Shown here: positions 18,693 to 28,547 of the stretch, in pieces | Numbering within the stretch: position 1 is the first letter of the stretch | Layout of the letters: each line of letters begins with the position of its first letter | Source of the DNA: Achromobacter anxifer | GTDB lineage: Bacteria > Pseudomonadota > Gammaproteobacteria > Burkholderiales > Burkholderiaceae_B | NCBI RefSeq assembly: GCF_903652925.1 | Contig: NZ_CAHLAR010000008.1 | Location: forward strand, 186,001-250,000 | Length of the DNA stretch: 64,000 bases | Direction of reading: 5' to 3' | Translations under genes and position numbers: made by a program | Notes under the pieces: generated by a model | Databases searched by the model: none | What the model saw: the letters and a program-made list of their open reading frames with translations, nothing else | What the model was told of the DNA's origin: nothing

Positions 18693-20453
18693 TTACCTCT
18701 TCTTCATCGGCGGCAAGTCGGTGCAGACGCCTTCAGCGACTTCCGCAGCCATGCCTACCGATTCACCCAGGGTCGGGTGCGGGTGGATCGTCTTGGCGAT
18801 GTCGACCACGTCGGCGCCCATTTCGACGGCCAGGGCCAGTTCGCTGATCAGGTCGCCAGCGTGGGTGCCCACGATGCTGCCGCCCAGGATGCGATGCGTT
18901 TCCGCGTCGAAGATAAGCTTGGTGAAGCCTTCGTCGCGGCCGTTGGCAATGGCGCGACCGGAGGCGGCCCAGGGGAACACGCCCTTCTCGACCTTGATGC
19001 CTTGCTTCTTGGCTTCGTCCTCGGTCAGGCCGACCCAGGCCACTTCCGGATCGGTGTAGGCCACCGACGGAATGACGCGGGCGTCGAAGAAGGACTTCTG
19101 GCCGGCGGCGGCTTCGGCGGCGACGTGGCCTTCATGCACGGCCTTGTGGGCCAGCATGGGTTGGCCGACGATGTCGCCGATGGCATAGATGTGCGGCACG
19201 TTGGTGCGCATCTGGCGATCGACCTCGATGAAACCGCGGTCGGTCACGGCGATGCCCGCGCGGTCGGCGCCGATCTTCTTGCCATTGGGGCTGCGGCCCA
19301 CGGCTTGCAGCACCAGGTCGTAGCGTTGCGGTTCCTTGGGAGCGCCCTCGCCTTCGAAGCTGACGTAGACGCCGTCCTTCTTGGCTTCCGCGCCCACGGT
19401 CTTGGTCTTCAACATGATGTTGTCGAAGCGGTAGGCGTTCTTCTTCTGCCATACCTTGACCAGGTCGCGGTCGGCGCCCTGCATCAGGCCGTCCAGCATT
19501 TCCACCACGTCCAGGCGCGCGCCCAGCGTGGAATACACCGTGCCCATTTCCAGGCCGATGATGCCGCCGCCGATGATCAGCATCTTCTTGGGCACTTCAC
19601 GCAGCAGCAAGGCACCGGTGGAGTCGACGATGCGGTCGTCCTGGGGCAGGAACGGCAGCTTCACCGATTGGCTGCCGGCGGCGATGATGGCCTGCTTGAA
19701 GCGCAGGGTCTGGGTCTTGCCGTCGGCGGACTTGACCGTCAGGTGGCTGGGGTCGGCGAATTCGCCCACGCCATGCACCACGGTGACCTTGCGCGCCTTT
19801 GCCATGCCGGCCAGGCCGCCGGTCAGCTTGGCGACCACGCTGTCCTTGTAGCCGCGCAGCTTGTCCAGGTCGATCTTGGGCTCGCCAAAGCTGATGCCGT
19901 GGGCAGCCAGCTCGCGGGCTTCGTCGATGACGGCGGCGTTGTGCAGCAGCGCCTTGGACGGAATGCAGCCGACGTTCAGGCAGACGCCGCCCAGCGTGTC
20001 GTAGCGTTCCACCAGGACCACGGACAGGCCCAGGTCGGCGGCACGGAAGGCGGCGGAATAGCCGCCGGGGCCGGCGCCCAGCACCAGCATGTCGTACTCG
20101 CCGTCGGCCGAGCCCTTGAAGCTGGCTGCGGCGGGCGCGGCGGCGGCCGGCTTGGGCGCCTCGGCGGCCTTGGGGGCTTCCTTGGCGGCCGGGGCGGCGG
20201 CAGCGCCCGAGGCGGCCGCTTCCACTTCCAGCACCACCGTGCCTTCGGCGACCTTGTCGCCGACCTTAACGTTGATGGACTTCACCACGCCGCCCTGCGA
20301 CGCGGGGATTTCCATCGAGGCCTTATCGGACTCGACGGTGATCAGGCTCTGCTCGGGCTTGATCGTGTCGCCCACGGCGACCAGCACCTCGATGACTTCC
20401 ACTTCCTTGAAGTCGCCGATGTCCGGCACTTTGATTTGAACGGTATTGCTCAT
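18693..20453 (-). CDS. lpdA: dihydrolipoyl dehydrogenase (E3) with N-terminal lipoyl domain
   Basis: Reoxidises dihydrolipoyl groups with NAD in the pyruvate dehydrogenase complex. The 586-residue protein begins with a lipoyl domain ([15 protein letters not shown], lysine at about 44), then an Ala/Pro linker (about 85-115), then the flavoprotein: FAD site VLGAGPGGYSAAFRAADLG, redox disulfide GGVCLNVGCIPSK, NAD site IGGGIIGLEMG and a dimerisation domain with HPHPTLGESVGMAAE carrying the active-site His-Glu. The lipoyl-fused E3 is characteristic of several beta-proteobacterial and Neisseria complexes. It is the last gene of the operon, 12 bases after aceF. Confidence 0.96.
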   Translation of the reverse strand: MSNTVQIKVPDIGDFKEVEVIEVLVAVGDTIKPEQSLITVESDKASMEIPASQGGVVKSINVKVGDKVAEGTVVLEVEAAASGAAAAPAAKEAPKAAEAPKPAAAAPAAASFKGSADGEYDMLVLGAGPGGYSAAFRAADLGLSVVLVERYDTLGGVCLNVGCIPSKALLHNAAVIDEARELAAHGISFGEPKIDLDKLRGYKDSVVAKLTGGLAGMAKARKVTVVHGVGEFADPSHLTVKSADGKTQTLRFKQAIIAAGSQSVKLPFLPQDDRIVDSTGALLLREVPKKMLIIGGGIIGLEMGTVYSTLGARLDVVEMLDGLMQGADRDLVKVWQKKNAYRFDNIMLKTKTVGAEAKKDGVYVSFEGEGAPKEPQRYDLVLQAVGRSPNGKKIGADRAGIAVTDRGFIEVDRQMRTNVPHIYAIGDIVGQPMLAHKAVHEGHVAAEAAAGQKSFFDARVIPSVAYTDPEVAWVGLTEDEAKKQGIKVEKGVFPWAASGRAIANGRDEGFTKLIFDAETHRILGGSIVGTHAGDLISELALAVEMGADVVDIAKTIHPHPTLGESVGMAAEVAEGVCTDLPPMKKR

Positions 20454-20465
20454 GGGGCTCCCCGT

Positions 20466-22124
20466 TTACAGCGCGATGCGGCGGAAGTCGGCCAACAAGG
20501 CGCCCAGATAGGCGTTGAAGCGCGCGGCCGAGGCGCCGTCGATGACGCGGTGGTCGTACGACAGCGACAGCGGCACGATCAGGCGCGGCACGAACTGCTT
20601 GCCGTCCCAGACGGGCTTGTGCGAGGAGCGCGACACGCCCAGGATCGCCACTTCAGGAGCGTTGATGATCGGCGTGAACGAGGTGCCCCCGATGCCGCCC
20701 AGGGACGAGATCGAGAAGCAACCGCCCTGCATTTCGGCGGGCGAGATCTTGCCATCGCGCGCCTTCTTGGACAGGTCGGTCATTTCCTGGGCGATCTGCA
20801 GAATGCCCTTCTTGTCGGCATCGCGGATCACCGGCACCACCAGCCCGTTGGGCGTGTCGGCGGCGAAGCCGATGTGGTAGTACTGCTTGAGCACCAGGTT
20901 GTCGCCGTCCAGCGAGGCATTGAACTCGGGGAACTTCTTCAGGGCCGCAACGACGGCCTTGATCAGGAAGGCCAACATCGTGACCTTGATGCCCGACTTC
21001 TCGTTTTCCTTGTTCAGCGTGACGCGCAGGGCTTCCAGGTCAGTGATGTCCGCTTCGTCGTTGTTGGTGACGTGCGGGATCATGACCCAGTTGCGGTGCA
21101 GGTTCGCGCCGGAGATCTTCTTGATGCGCGACAGCGGCTTGGCTTCGATCGGGCCGAACTTGGTGAAGTCGACCTTCGGCCACGGCAACAGGCCCAGCGC
21201 GGCGCCATCGGCCGAACCGCCGCTGGCGGCAGCGGGACCGGCAGCCAGCGCCTGCTTGACGAAGCCGCGCACGTCGTCGGCGGTGATACGGTCCTTGGGA
21301 CCGGAGCCCTTGACCTTGCTCAGGTTCACGCCCAGTTCGCGCGCGAACTTGCGCACCGAAGGCGAGGCGTGCGGCAGTTGGCCCGGCTTGAGATTGGCGT
21401 CCTCGAGCGCGGCGGCGGGCGCCGGACGCTGCGCGGCAGGCGCCGGCGCTTCGGCCTTGGCGGCGGGAGCGGCAGCGGCTTCGGCCTTGGCGGCCGGAGC
21501 CGGGGCTGCGGCAGCGGCGGCGGCGGGCGCGGCGCCCTCCACCACGACCACGACCGAGCCCTTGGCGACCTTGTCGCCGACCTTGACCTTCACTTCCTTG
21601 ACCACGCCGCCTTGCGAGGCGGGGATTTCCATCGAGGCCTTGTCGGACTCGACGGTGATCAGGCTTTGTTCGGCCTTGATCGTGTCGCCCACCGCGACCA
21701 TGACTTCGATGACCTCGACTTCCTTGAAGTCGCCGATGTCCGGCACTTCGATGTTCACCGGACCGCTGGCGGCAGCCGGAGCTGCCGGCGCGGCGGCGGC
21801 CGGCTGCGGGGCAGCCTTGGCTTCGGCCTTGGGTGCTTCTTCCTTGGCCGGCGCAGCCGCGGGAGCCGCGGCCTCGCCCGAACCCGACGCTTCCACTTCC
21901 AGCACGACCGTGCCTTCCGCGACCTTGTCGCCCACCTTCACGCTGATCGACTTCACCACGCCGCCCTGCGACGCGGGGATTTCCATCGAGGCCTTGTCGG
22001 ATTCGACGGTGATCAGGCTCTGTTCGGCCTTGATCGTGTCGCCCACCGCCACCAGCACTTCAATGACTTCCACTTCCTTGAAGTCGCCGATGTCGGGAAC
22101 CTTGATTTGCACGATGTTGCTCAT
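20466..22124 (-). CDS. aceF: pyruvate dehydrogenase E2, dihydrolipoyllysine acetyltransferase
   Basis: Core of the pyruvate dehydrogenase complex; transfers acetyl from lipoyl to CoA. The 552-residue protein has two lipoyl domains (about 1-80 and 118-195), each with [15 protein letters not shown], separated by Ala/Pro linkers. A peripheral-subunit-binding domain follows ([19 protein letters not shown], about 250-290), then the catalytic domain ending in [17 protein letters not shown] with the catalytic His. The second lipoyl domain and that of the E3 are very alike, suggesting domain duplication. It is 12 bases downstream of aceE. Confidence 0.97.
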   Translation of the reverse strand: MSNIVQIKVPDIGDFKEVEVIEVLVAVGDTIKAEQSLITVESDKASMEIPASQGGVVKSISVKVGDKVAEGTVVLEVEASGSGEAAAPAAAPAKEEAPKAEAKAAPQPAAAAPAAPAAASGPVNIEVPDIGDFKEVEVIEVMVAVGDTIKAEQSLITVESDKASMEIPASQGGVVKEVKVKVGDKVAKGSVVVVVEGAAPAAAAAAAPAPAAKAEAAAAPAAKAEAPAPAAQRPAPAAALEDANLKPGQLPHASPSVRKFARELGVNLSKVKGSGPKDRITADDVRGFVKQALAAGPAAASGGSADGAALGLLPWPKVDFTKFGPIEAKPLSRIKKISGANLHRNWVMIPHVTNNDEADITDLEALRVTLNKENEKSGIKVTMLAFLIKAVVAALKKFPEFNASLDGDNLVLKQYYHIGFAADTPNGLVVPVIRDADKKGILQIAQEMTDLSKKARDGKISPAEMQGGCFSISSLGGIGGTSFTPIINAPEVAILGVSRSSHKPVWDGKQFVPRLIVPLSLSYDHRVIDGASAARFNAYLGALLADFRRIAL

Positions 22125-22136
22125 GTCTCTTTACCC

Positions 22137-24845
22137 TCAGGCGTATTGCGGGTTGGCTTTGTTCGGATTGATGCCGTACTTCTTGATGGCTTCGGCCACC
22201 TTGGCAACCGGCACCTTGCCTTCGTCGGCCAGCGCGCGCAACGCGGCGACCACGACGAAGTGGCGGTCCACTTCGAAGTGCTCGCGCAGCTTCGAGCGGA
22301 AATCCGAGCGGCCGAAACCGTCGGTGCCCAGCACCTTGTATTCGCGGCCCTTGGGCACGAACGGACGGATCTGGTCGGCGAAGAGCTTCATGTAGTCGGT
22401 CGACGCGATGATCGGGCCTTCGGTCTTGGCCAGCTGTTCCGTGACGTAGGCCACCTGCGGCTTCTTCTCTTCGGGGTGCAACATGTTGTGGCGGTCGGCG
22501 TCCAGGCCGTTGCGGCGCAGTTCCGTGAAGCTGGTGACGCTCCACAGGTCCGAGGCCACGCCCCAGTCGGCTTCCAGCAGTTCCTGCGCAGCCATGACTT
22601 CGCGCAGGATCGTGCCCGAGCCCATCAGCTGCACGCGGTTCTTGCCCTTGCCGTGCGACTTGAGCTTGTACATGCCCTTGATGATGCCTTCCTCGTCGCC
22701 CTGGGTCAGACCGGGCTGCGGGTAGTTTTCGTTCATCACCGTCAGGTAGTAATAGACGTTTTCCTGGTCTTCCACCATGCGCTTCAGGCCATGCTGGATG
22801 ATGACGGCCAGTTCATGGCCGAACGTCGGGTCGTAGGACACGCAGTTCGGGATGGTGGACGCCAGGATGTGGCTGTGGCCGTCTTCGTGCTGCAGGCCTT
22901 CGCCGTTAAGCGTGGTGCGCCCGGCGGTGCCACCCAGCAGGAAGCCGCGCGCCTGCATGTCGCCGGCCGCCCAGGCCAGGTCGCCGATGCGCTGGAACCC
23001 GAACATCGAGTAATAGATGAAGAACGGGATCATGATGCGGTTGTTCGAGGAGTACGACGTGGCCGCCGCAATCCAGGAGCTCATCGCGCCCGCTTCGTTG
23101 ATGCCTTCCTGCAGGAGCTGGCCGTCGGCCGCTTCCTTGTAGTACATGACCTGGTCCTTGTCGACCGGGGTGTACTTCTGGCCTTCCGGCGCATAGATAC
23201 CGATCTGGCGGAACAGGCCTTCCATGCCGAAGGTGCGCGATTCGTCGGCCAGGATCGGCACGACGCGCGGGCCCAGTTCCTTGTCGCGCAGGACCTGGTT
23301 CAGGATGCGCACGAAAGCCTGGGTGGTGGAGATTTCACGGCCTTCGGCAGTGGGTTCCAGCACGGCCTTGAAGGCTTCCAGCGCGGGGGCCTTGAGCTGC
23401 TCGTCGGCCTTGGCGCGGCGGCGCGGCAGGTAGCCGCCCAGCGCTGCGCGGCGCTCGTGCAAGTACTTCATTTCGGGCGAGTCTTCGGCCGGCTTGAAGT
23501 ACGGCAGGTCGGCCAGCTGGTCGTCCGGAATGGGGATGCCGAAACGGTCGCGGAATTCGCGGATCGAGTCCAGCTCCAGCTTCTTCTGCTGGTGGGTCGG
23601 GTTCTTGGCCTGGCCGACGTGGCCCATGCCGTAACCCTTGATGGTCTTGGCCAGGATGACGGTGGGCTGGCCTTCGTGGGTGGCGGCGGCGTTGAACGCG
23701 GCGTACACCTTGTGCGGGTCATGGCCGCCGCGGTTCAGGCGCCAGATGTCCTCGTCGCTCATGCGCGACACGGCTTCCAGCAGCTTGGGGTGCTTGCCGA
23801 AGAAGTGCTCGCGCACGAACTTGCCGTCGTTGGCCTTGTACGCCTGGTACTCGCCGTCCACGGTGTCTTCCATGATCTTGCGCAGGATGCCTTCCTTGTC
23901 GTGCGCCAGCAGCGGATCCCAGTAGCCGCCCCAGATCAGCTTGATCACGTTCCAGCCCGAACCGCGGAAGTCGCCTTCCAGCTCCTGGATGATCTTGCCG
24001 TTGCCGCGCACCGGGCCGTCCAGGCGCTGCAGGTTGCAGTTGATGACGAAGATCAGGTTGTCCAGCTTCTCGCGGGCGGCCAGGGCGATGGCGCCCAGCG
24101 ATTCGGGTTCGTCCATTTCGCCGTCGCCGCAGAACACCCAGACCTTGCGCTTGCTGGTGTCGGCGATGCCGCGGGCGTGCAGGTACTTCAGGAAGCGGGC
24201 CTGATAGATGGCCATCAGCGGGCCCAGGCCCATCGATACCGTCGGGAACTGCCAGAAGTCCGGCATCAGCTTCGGGTGCGGGTACGAGGACAGGCCCTTG
24301 CCGTCCACTTCCTGGCGGAAATGGTTCAGCTGGTCTTCGGTCAGGCGGCCTTCAAGGTAGGCGCGGCCGTACATGCCGGGCGAGGTGTGGCCCTGGAAGT
24401 AGACCAGGTCGCCGCCGTGGTTTTCGTCCTCGGCATGCCAGAAATGGTTCTGGCCGCAGCCGATCATGGTGGCCAGCGAGGCGAAGGAGGCGATGTGGCC
24501 GCCCAGGTCGCCGCCGTCCGGCGGGTTGTGCTTGTTGGCCTTGACCACCATGGCCATGGCGTTCCAGCGCACGTATGAACGGATGCGCGATTCCAGCTCC
24601 AGGTTGCCCGGGTGGGCCGGCTCCAGGCCGGGGGGAATCGTGTTGACGTAGGCGGTGTTCGGCGAGAACGGGATATGGGCGCCGGAACGACGGGCTTCGT
24701 CGATCAGGCGTTCGAGCAGATAGTGGGCGCGCTGCGGTCCTTCACGATCAAGGACTGCCGCCAGGGCTTCGAGCCACTCCTGGGTTTCAAGGGTGTCTTC
24801 GTCGTTGGCAGCCTGCACGGCGCCAGCCTGGGCGTAAGAGGACAT
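22137..24845 (-). CDS. aceE: pyruvate dehydrogenase E1 (homodimeric type)
   Basis: Thiamin-diphosphate-dependent decarboxylation of pyruvate and reductive acetylation of E2. Start ATG 24845 (MSSYAQAGAVQAANDEDTLE) has CAGGAGA upstream; the frame is open further to 24947 but without support. The 902-residue length fits AceE. Seen: IPFSPNTAYVNTIP, the TPP motif FCGDGEMDEPESLGAI with downstream INCNLQRLDGPVRGNG, and the C-terminal GTDGFGRSDFRSKLREHFEV. First gene of the aceE-aceF-lpd operon, divergent from a two-component kinase. Confidence 0.97.
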   Translation of the reverse strand: MSSYAQAGAVQAANDEDTLETQEWLEALAAVLDREGPQRAHYLLERLIDEARRSGAHIPFSPNTAYVNTIPPGLEPAHPGNLELESRIRSYVRWNAMAMVVKANKHNPPDGGDLGGHIASFASLATMIGCGQNHFWHAEDENHGGDLVYFQGHTSPGMYGRAYLEGRLTEDQLNHFRQEVDGKGLSSYPHPKLMPDFWQFPTVSMGLGPLMAIYQARFLKYLHARGIADTSKRKVWVFCGDGEMDEPESLGAIALAAREKLDNLIFVINCNLQRLDGPVRGNGKIIQELEGDFRGSGWNVIKLIWGGYWDPLLAHDKEGILRKIMEDTVDGEYQAYKANDGKFVREHFFGKHPKLLEAVSRMSDEDIWRLNRGGHDPHKVYAAFNAAATHEGQPTVILAKTIKGYGMGHVGQAKNPTHQQKKLELDSIREFRDRFGIPIPDDQLADLPYFKPAEDSPEMKYLHERRAALGGYLPRRRAKADEQLKAPALEAFKAVLEPTAEGREISTTQAFVRILNQVLRDKELGPRVVPILADESRTFGMEGLFRQIGIYAPEGQKYTPVDKDQVMYYKEAADGQLLQEGINEAGAMSSWIAAATSYSSNNRIMIPFFIYYSMFGFQRIGDLAWAAGDMQARGFLLGGTAGRTTLNGEGLQHEDGHSHILASTIPNCVSYDPTFGHELAVIIQHGLKRMVEDQENVYYYLTVMNENYPQPGLTQGDEEGIIKGMYKLKSHGKGKNRVQLMGSGTILREVMAAQELLEADWGVASDLWSVTSFTELRRNGLDADRHNMLHPEEKKPQVAYVTEQLAKTEGPIIASTDYMKLFADQIRPFVPKGREYKVLGTDGFGRSDFRSKLREHFEVDRHFVVVAALRALADEGKVPVAKVAEAIKKYGINPNKANPQYA

Positions 24846-25195
24846 CGTGTGTCTCCTGTTGGGTTTGTTCGTGACCACACCCGCTTCTTTATCTACTCGC
24901 GGACATCGCATGGTAGCCGGGATCATCCGGGCTACCATGCAGTGCATGGGTCGGGGTGTTCTAGAGACCTGCTACTGGGTCGGTTCCCTATCAGCGGGCA
25001 TTCTAAGAAAGAAGGTTAACCGGTCGCAAGCAAAATTTCATGTTGCGGTACGGCATTTCATAATGCGGAAAAATGAAAGCAAGCTGAACGGTTTAGCGTC
25101 ATACTTTTTAGTGGGTACTCCAAAAGGAGGGGTTGATTCCCGGCAAATCCCTGCCAACACGCACTAAAATGCGCGGTCTATCCGGCCCGAATTCC
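24846..25195. promoter_or_regulatory. divergent control region between aceE and the sensor kinase
   Basis: About 350 bases with no gene. It is less GC-rich than its surroundings. It holds a pair of similar 14-mers 20 bases apart (25035-25068) and, nearer aceE, a short inverted repeat CGGGATCATCCGGGCTACC-type stretch around 24917-24937. Promoters for both flanking transcripts must lie here, but I cannot assign -35/-10 pairs with confidence. Confidence 0.5.
25035..25068. repeat. tandem operator-like 14-mers at 20-base spacing
   Basis: ATTTCATGTTGCGG (25035-25048) and ATTTCATAATGCGG (25055-25068) agree at 12 of 14 positions and are offset by exactly 20 bases, about two helical turns. The second copy continues to give TTTCATAATGCGGAAA, which has TTTC/GAAA ends. 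The layout suggests cooperative binding of a dimeric regulator, reminiscent of IclR-type sites. Confidence 0.6.
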
Positions 25196-26950
25196 ATGTC
25201 CAGCGCGCCCAAGTCCAATATTCCTACGCCGTTCCACGATCACGCCCGCACTCGCCGACGCGGGGTGTACTGGGTCACGCCAGCCATGGTGCTGATCCTC
25301 TATATCTGTGTGATGGCGGTGTTTTTCTGGCTGCAGCGCATCCATGACGACAGCGTCATGTTTGTCACCATCGACCAGGAAATGCGCCAGCAACGCCTGA
25401 TCTGGGTGGTGCTGGCCCTGTCCTGCGTGATCGTCATCAGCCTGCTGATGCTGTGGCGCTATACCCGCTTCCGCTCGGCGGCCGAGGCTGCCCTGATCGC
25501 CGAAACCGGATTCCGCCGCGCCATGGAGAACTCCATGTCCACCGGCATGCGGGTCCTGGACATGGAAGGCCGCATCGCCTACGTCAACCCGGCCTTCTGC
25601 CGCATGATCGGCTGGAACGAGGCCGACCTGATCGGCCGCAGCCCGCCCTTCCCCTATTGGGTGCCGGGCCGCCACGAACAACACCAGCACACCCTGGACG
25701 TGCTGATGTCCGGCAAGACGCCCAGCAGCGGCCTGGAAGTCGAGGCGCAGCGCCGCGACGGTTCGCGCTTCACGGCGCGCATGTACGTGTCCCCACTTCT
25801 GGACCCCAACGGCAACCAGATCGGCTGGATGACCTCCATGACCGACATCACCGAGCCCAAGCGCATCCGCGAGGCCCTGACGGCCGCGCACGAACGCTTC
25901 ATGACGGTGCTGGAAGGCCTGGACGACGCCATCTCGGTCACCGCCGACACCCACGACGGCCTGGAACTGCTGTTCGCCAACCGCACCTACCGCCGCGTGT
26001 TCGGCGCGCAGACCGGCGGCCATGACGAATTGCTGGCCGGCCGCCGCGGCCGCTTCACCGACGAATCGGTGGAAGTCTTCGCGCCCTCGGTGCAGCGCTG
26101 GTTCGAAGTGCACCACCGCATGCTGGCCTGGACCGACGGCCGGCGCGTGCGCATGCAGGTGGCGCGCGACATCACCGAGCGCCGTGTCCATGAAGAGGCC
26201 TCGCGCGTGCAGCAGGAAAAGATCCAGCTCACCAGCCGCCTGACCACCATGGGCGAAATGGCATCGTCGCTGGCGCACGAACTGAACCAGCCGCTGACCG
26301 CCATCGCCAACTACAGCATGGGCGCGGTCGCCCTGGTCAAGGCCGGCCATACCAGCCCGAACATGCTGCTGCCGGCCCTGGAAAAGGCCGCCTCGCAGGC
26401 CGAGCGCGCCGGCAAGATCATCAGCCGCATCCGTGAATTCGTGAAGCGCAGCGAGCCGCGCCGCCAGCGCGTCGCGATCAGCCGGATCGTGGACAATGCC
26501 ATCGGCTTCGCCGAGATCGACGCCCGCAAGCGCCGCATCCGCATCGACCGGTTCGTGCCGTCGAACGCGCCAGACGTGCTGGCCGACCCCATCCTGATCG
26601 AGCAGGTGCTGCTGAATCTGCTGAAGAACGGGCTGGAAGCCATGGAAAAGAGCGAATCCGACGAGCTCAAGGTCGCCGTGATCCTGCATGAACAGCACAT
26701 CGAGGTCGCCGTGGTCGACCGCGGCCACGGCCTGGCCGAACCCGAGCGCCTGTTCGAACCCTTCTTCAGCACCAAGACCCAGGGCCTGGGCATGGGGCTG
26801 AATATCTGCCGTACCATTATTGAATCGCACCACGGTCGCCTGTGGGCGGATCCCAATCCCGCCGGCGGCACCATTTTCCGCTTTACCCTGCCCTGCGCTG
26901 CACCCCAGTCGCAGGCCCAGAACGATCAGTCCGAGGAGTTGCACGCATGA
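25196..26950 (+). CDS. PAS-domain sensor histidine kinase (FixL/DctB-like)
   Basis: About 584 residues. Two membrane spans (about residues 30-50 and 72-95 from ATG 25196) flank a short periplasmic loop, so sensing may be internal. PAS domains follow (FRRAMENSMSTGMRVLDMEG ... MTSMTDITEPKRI; then a second), then the dimerisation domain with phospho-acceptor His361 (SSLAHELNQPLTAIANYSMG) and the ATPase (N box LLNLLKNGLEAMEK, G2 GLGMGLNICRTIIE). The start is uncertain: ATG 25169 is also in frame and neither has a clear RBS. It overlaps the next gene, its cognate regulator, by four bases (ATGA). Confidence 0.9.
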   Translation: MSSAPKSNIPTPFHDHARTRRRGVYWVTPAMVLILYICVMAVFFWLQRIHDDSVMFVTIDQEMRQQRLIWVVLALSCVIVISLLMLWRYTRFRSAAEAALIAETGFRRAMENSMSTGMRVLDMEGRIAYVNPAFCRMIGWNEADLIGRSPPFPYWVPGRHEQHQHTLDVLMSGKTPSSGLEVEAQRRDGSRFTARMYVSPLLDPNGNQIGWMTSMTDITEPKRIREALTAAHERFMTVLEGLDDAISVTADTHDGLELLFANRTYRRVFGAQTGGHDELLAGRRGRFTDESVEVFAPSVQRWFEVHHRMLAWTDGRRVRMQVARDITERRVHEEASRVQQEKIQLTSRLTTMGEMASSLAHELNQPLTAIANYSMGAVALVKAGHTSPNMLLPALEKAASQAERAGKIISRIREFVKRSEPRRQRVAISRIVDNAIGFAEIDARKRRIRIDRFVPSNAPDVLADPILIEQVLLNLLKNGLEAMEKSESDELKVAVILHEQHIEVAVVDRGHGLAEPERLFEPFFSTKTQGLGMGLNICRTIIESHHGRLWADPNPAGGTIFRFTLPCAAPQSQAQNDQSEELHA

Positions 26951-27573
26951 ACACGCCCCACCTGTCGAGCACGGTTTTCATTGTTGACGACGACGAAGCG
27001 GTCCGCGATTCGCTGCGCTGGCTATTGGAAGCCAATGGCTACCGCGTTCGCGCCTACGCCAGCGGCGAATCCTTCCTGGAAGACTACGACGCCAGCCAGA
27101 TCGGCGTGCTGATCGCCGACGTGCGCATGCCCGGCATGAGCGGCCTGGAACTGCAGGAACAGCTGATCGCACGCAATGCCCCGCTGCCCATCGTGTTCAT
27201 CACCGGCCACGGCGACGTACCCATGGCCGTGTCCACCATGAAGAAAGGCGCGGTGGACTTCCTGGAAAAGCCGTTCAATGAATCCGATTTGCGCGAGATC
27301 GTGGCGCGCATGCTGGAGCAGGCCACGCAGCGCGTGAGCAAGCACCAGGCCCAGAAGGACCACGAAGCCATGCTGGCGCGCCTGACCGCACGCGAGCAGC
27401 AGGTGCTGGAGCGCATCGTCGCCGGCCGCTTGAACAAGCAGATCGCCGACGACCTGGGCATCAGCATCAAGACCGTAGAGGCGCACCGCGCCAACATCAT
27501 GGAAAAACTTGAAGTGACCACCGTAGCTGATTTGATGAAAGTGGCCTTGGCCAAACCCGAGGCAACTGCATGA
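26947..27573 (+). CDS. FixJ/NarL-type response regulator
   Basis: A 208-residue regulator: receiver with acid pocket residues in [17 protein letters not shown] and phospho-acceptor Asp58 ([16 protein letters not shown]), Thr in [20 protein letters not shown], Lys in DFLEKPF; then a LuxR-type helix-turn-helix ([40 protein letters not shown]). ATG 26947 overlaps the kinase stop and GAGGAG lies upstream. Probably controls genes in response to the adjacent kinase; target unknown, possibly the divergent aceEF-lpd operon. Confidence 0.93.
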   Translation: MNTPHLSSTVFIVDDDEAVRDSLRWLLEANGYRVRAYASGESFLEDYDASQIGVLIADVRMPGMSGLELQEQLIARNAPLPIVFITGHGDVPMAVSTMKKGAVDFLEKPFNESDLREIVARMLEQATQRVSKHQAQKDHEAMLARLTAREQQVLERIVAGRLNKQIADDLGISIKTVEAHRANIMEKLEVTTVADLMKVALAKPEATA

Positions 27574-28421
27574 CCGCCAGAATTATCGACGGCGCGGCCC
27601 TGTCGGCGCGCATTCGCGAAGAAGCCGCCCAACGCGTTGCCGCCCTGGCCGCCAAGGGCACCCGCCCCGGCCTGGCCGTGGTGCTGGTGGGCGAGGACCC
27701 CGCCTCCCAGGTGTACGTCCGCAACAAGGTTGCCGCCTGCGAAAAGGCCGGCCTGCATTCCGTCAAGGAGCAGTATCCGGCTGACATGACCGAGGCCGAC
27801 TTGCTGGCCCGCATCGCCGTCCTGAACCAGGACCCGACCATCCATGGCATCCTGGTGCAGTTGCCGCTGCCCAAGCACATGGACTCGCACAAGGTCATCG
27901 AAGCCATCGCGGCCGAGAAGGACGTGGACGGTTTCCACATCAGCAACGCCGGCCTGCTCATGACCGGCCAGCCGCTGTTCCGCCCCTGCACGCCCTACGG
28001 CGTGATGAAGATGCTGGAATCGGAAGGCGTGACGCTGCGCGGCGCCGAAGCCGTGATCGTGGGCGCCAGCAACATCGTCGGCAAGCCCATGGCGATGCTG
28101 CTGCTGCAGGCCGGCGCCACCATCACCATCTGCAATTCCAAGACGCGCGACCTGGCGGCGCAGACCCGCCGCGCCGACGTGCTGGTGGTCGCCACCGGCA
28201 AGCCCGGCATGATCGACGGTTCGATGATCAAGCCCGGCGCCGTCGTCATCGACGTGGGCATCAACCGCGGCGCCGACGGCAAGCTGTGCGGCGACGTGGA
28301 CTTCGCCTCGGCCAAGGAAGTGGCTGGCGCCATCACCCCCGTTCCGGGCGGCGTGGGCCCCATGACCATCGCCATGCTGCTGATCAACACGATCGAAGCC
28401 GCGGAACGCGCCGCAGGCTGA
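27570..28421 (+). CDS. folD: FolD, methylenetetrahydrofolate dehydrogenase/cyclohydrolase
   Basis: Bifunctional folate enzyme interconverting 5,10-methylene- and 10-formyl-tetrahydrofolate with NADP. The 283-residue length is typical. Seen: [16 protein letters not shown] with the catalytic Lys, [13 protein letters not shown], the signature [19 protein letters not shown] site [20 protein letters not shown] and [19 protein letters not shown] 27570 overlaps the response-regulator stop by four bases, which ties this housekeeping gene to the two-component operon. Confidence 0.97.
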   Translation: MTARIIDGAALSARIREEAAQRVAALAAKGTRPGLAVVLVGEDPASQVYVRNKVAACEKAGLHSVKEQYPADMTEADLLARIAVLNQDPTIHGILVQLPLPKHMDSHKVIEAIAAEKDVDGFHISNAGLLMTGQPLFRPCTPYGVMKMLESEGVTLRGAEAVIVGASNIVGKPMAMLLLQAGATITICNSKTRDLAAQTRRADVLVVATGKPGMIDGSMIKPGAVVIDVGINRGADGKLCGDVDFASAKEVAGAITPVPGGVGPMTIAMLLINTIEAAERAAG

Positions 28422-28434
28422 TACCTTGCATGTA

Positions 28435-28484
28435 ATGGGCGCGGCGCGGGAGTTCTACTGCCAGAACTCCCGCGCCGCGCCCAT
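28435..28484. repeat. perfect 22-base inverted repeat after folD
   Basis: Arms 28435-28456 and 28463-28484 (ATGGGCGCGGCGCGGGAGTT + CT and its exact complement) with a 6-base loop ACTGCC. It starts 14 bases past the folD stop. No T-run follows on either strand, so a simple intrinsic terminator is not obvious; it may be a strong mRNA-stabilising stem or a mobile palindromic element. TTGCAT occurs just outside both arms in the same direction. Confidence 0.85.
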
Positions 28485-28547
28485 CGCACTTGCATTCCCG
28501 GGAATCGCCCCAACCTGATTCTTGTCCCTATTCCTCCCGCTACCGCC

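Noticed and set aside
20253-22110. Repeated lipoyl-domain DNA as a possible repeat element
   Set aside because: The near-identical stretches encode the lipoyl domains of aceF (two) and lpd (one), so the repetition is protein-domain duplication, not a mobile repeat.
18777-24578. A 1933-codon plus-strand open frame opposite lpd, aceF and aceE
   Set aside because: It is the reverse shadow of three well-supported pyruvate dehydrogenase genes; its translation is low-complexity His/Asp/Val/Gly and has no recognisable domain.
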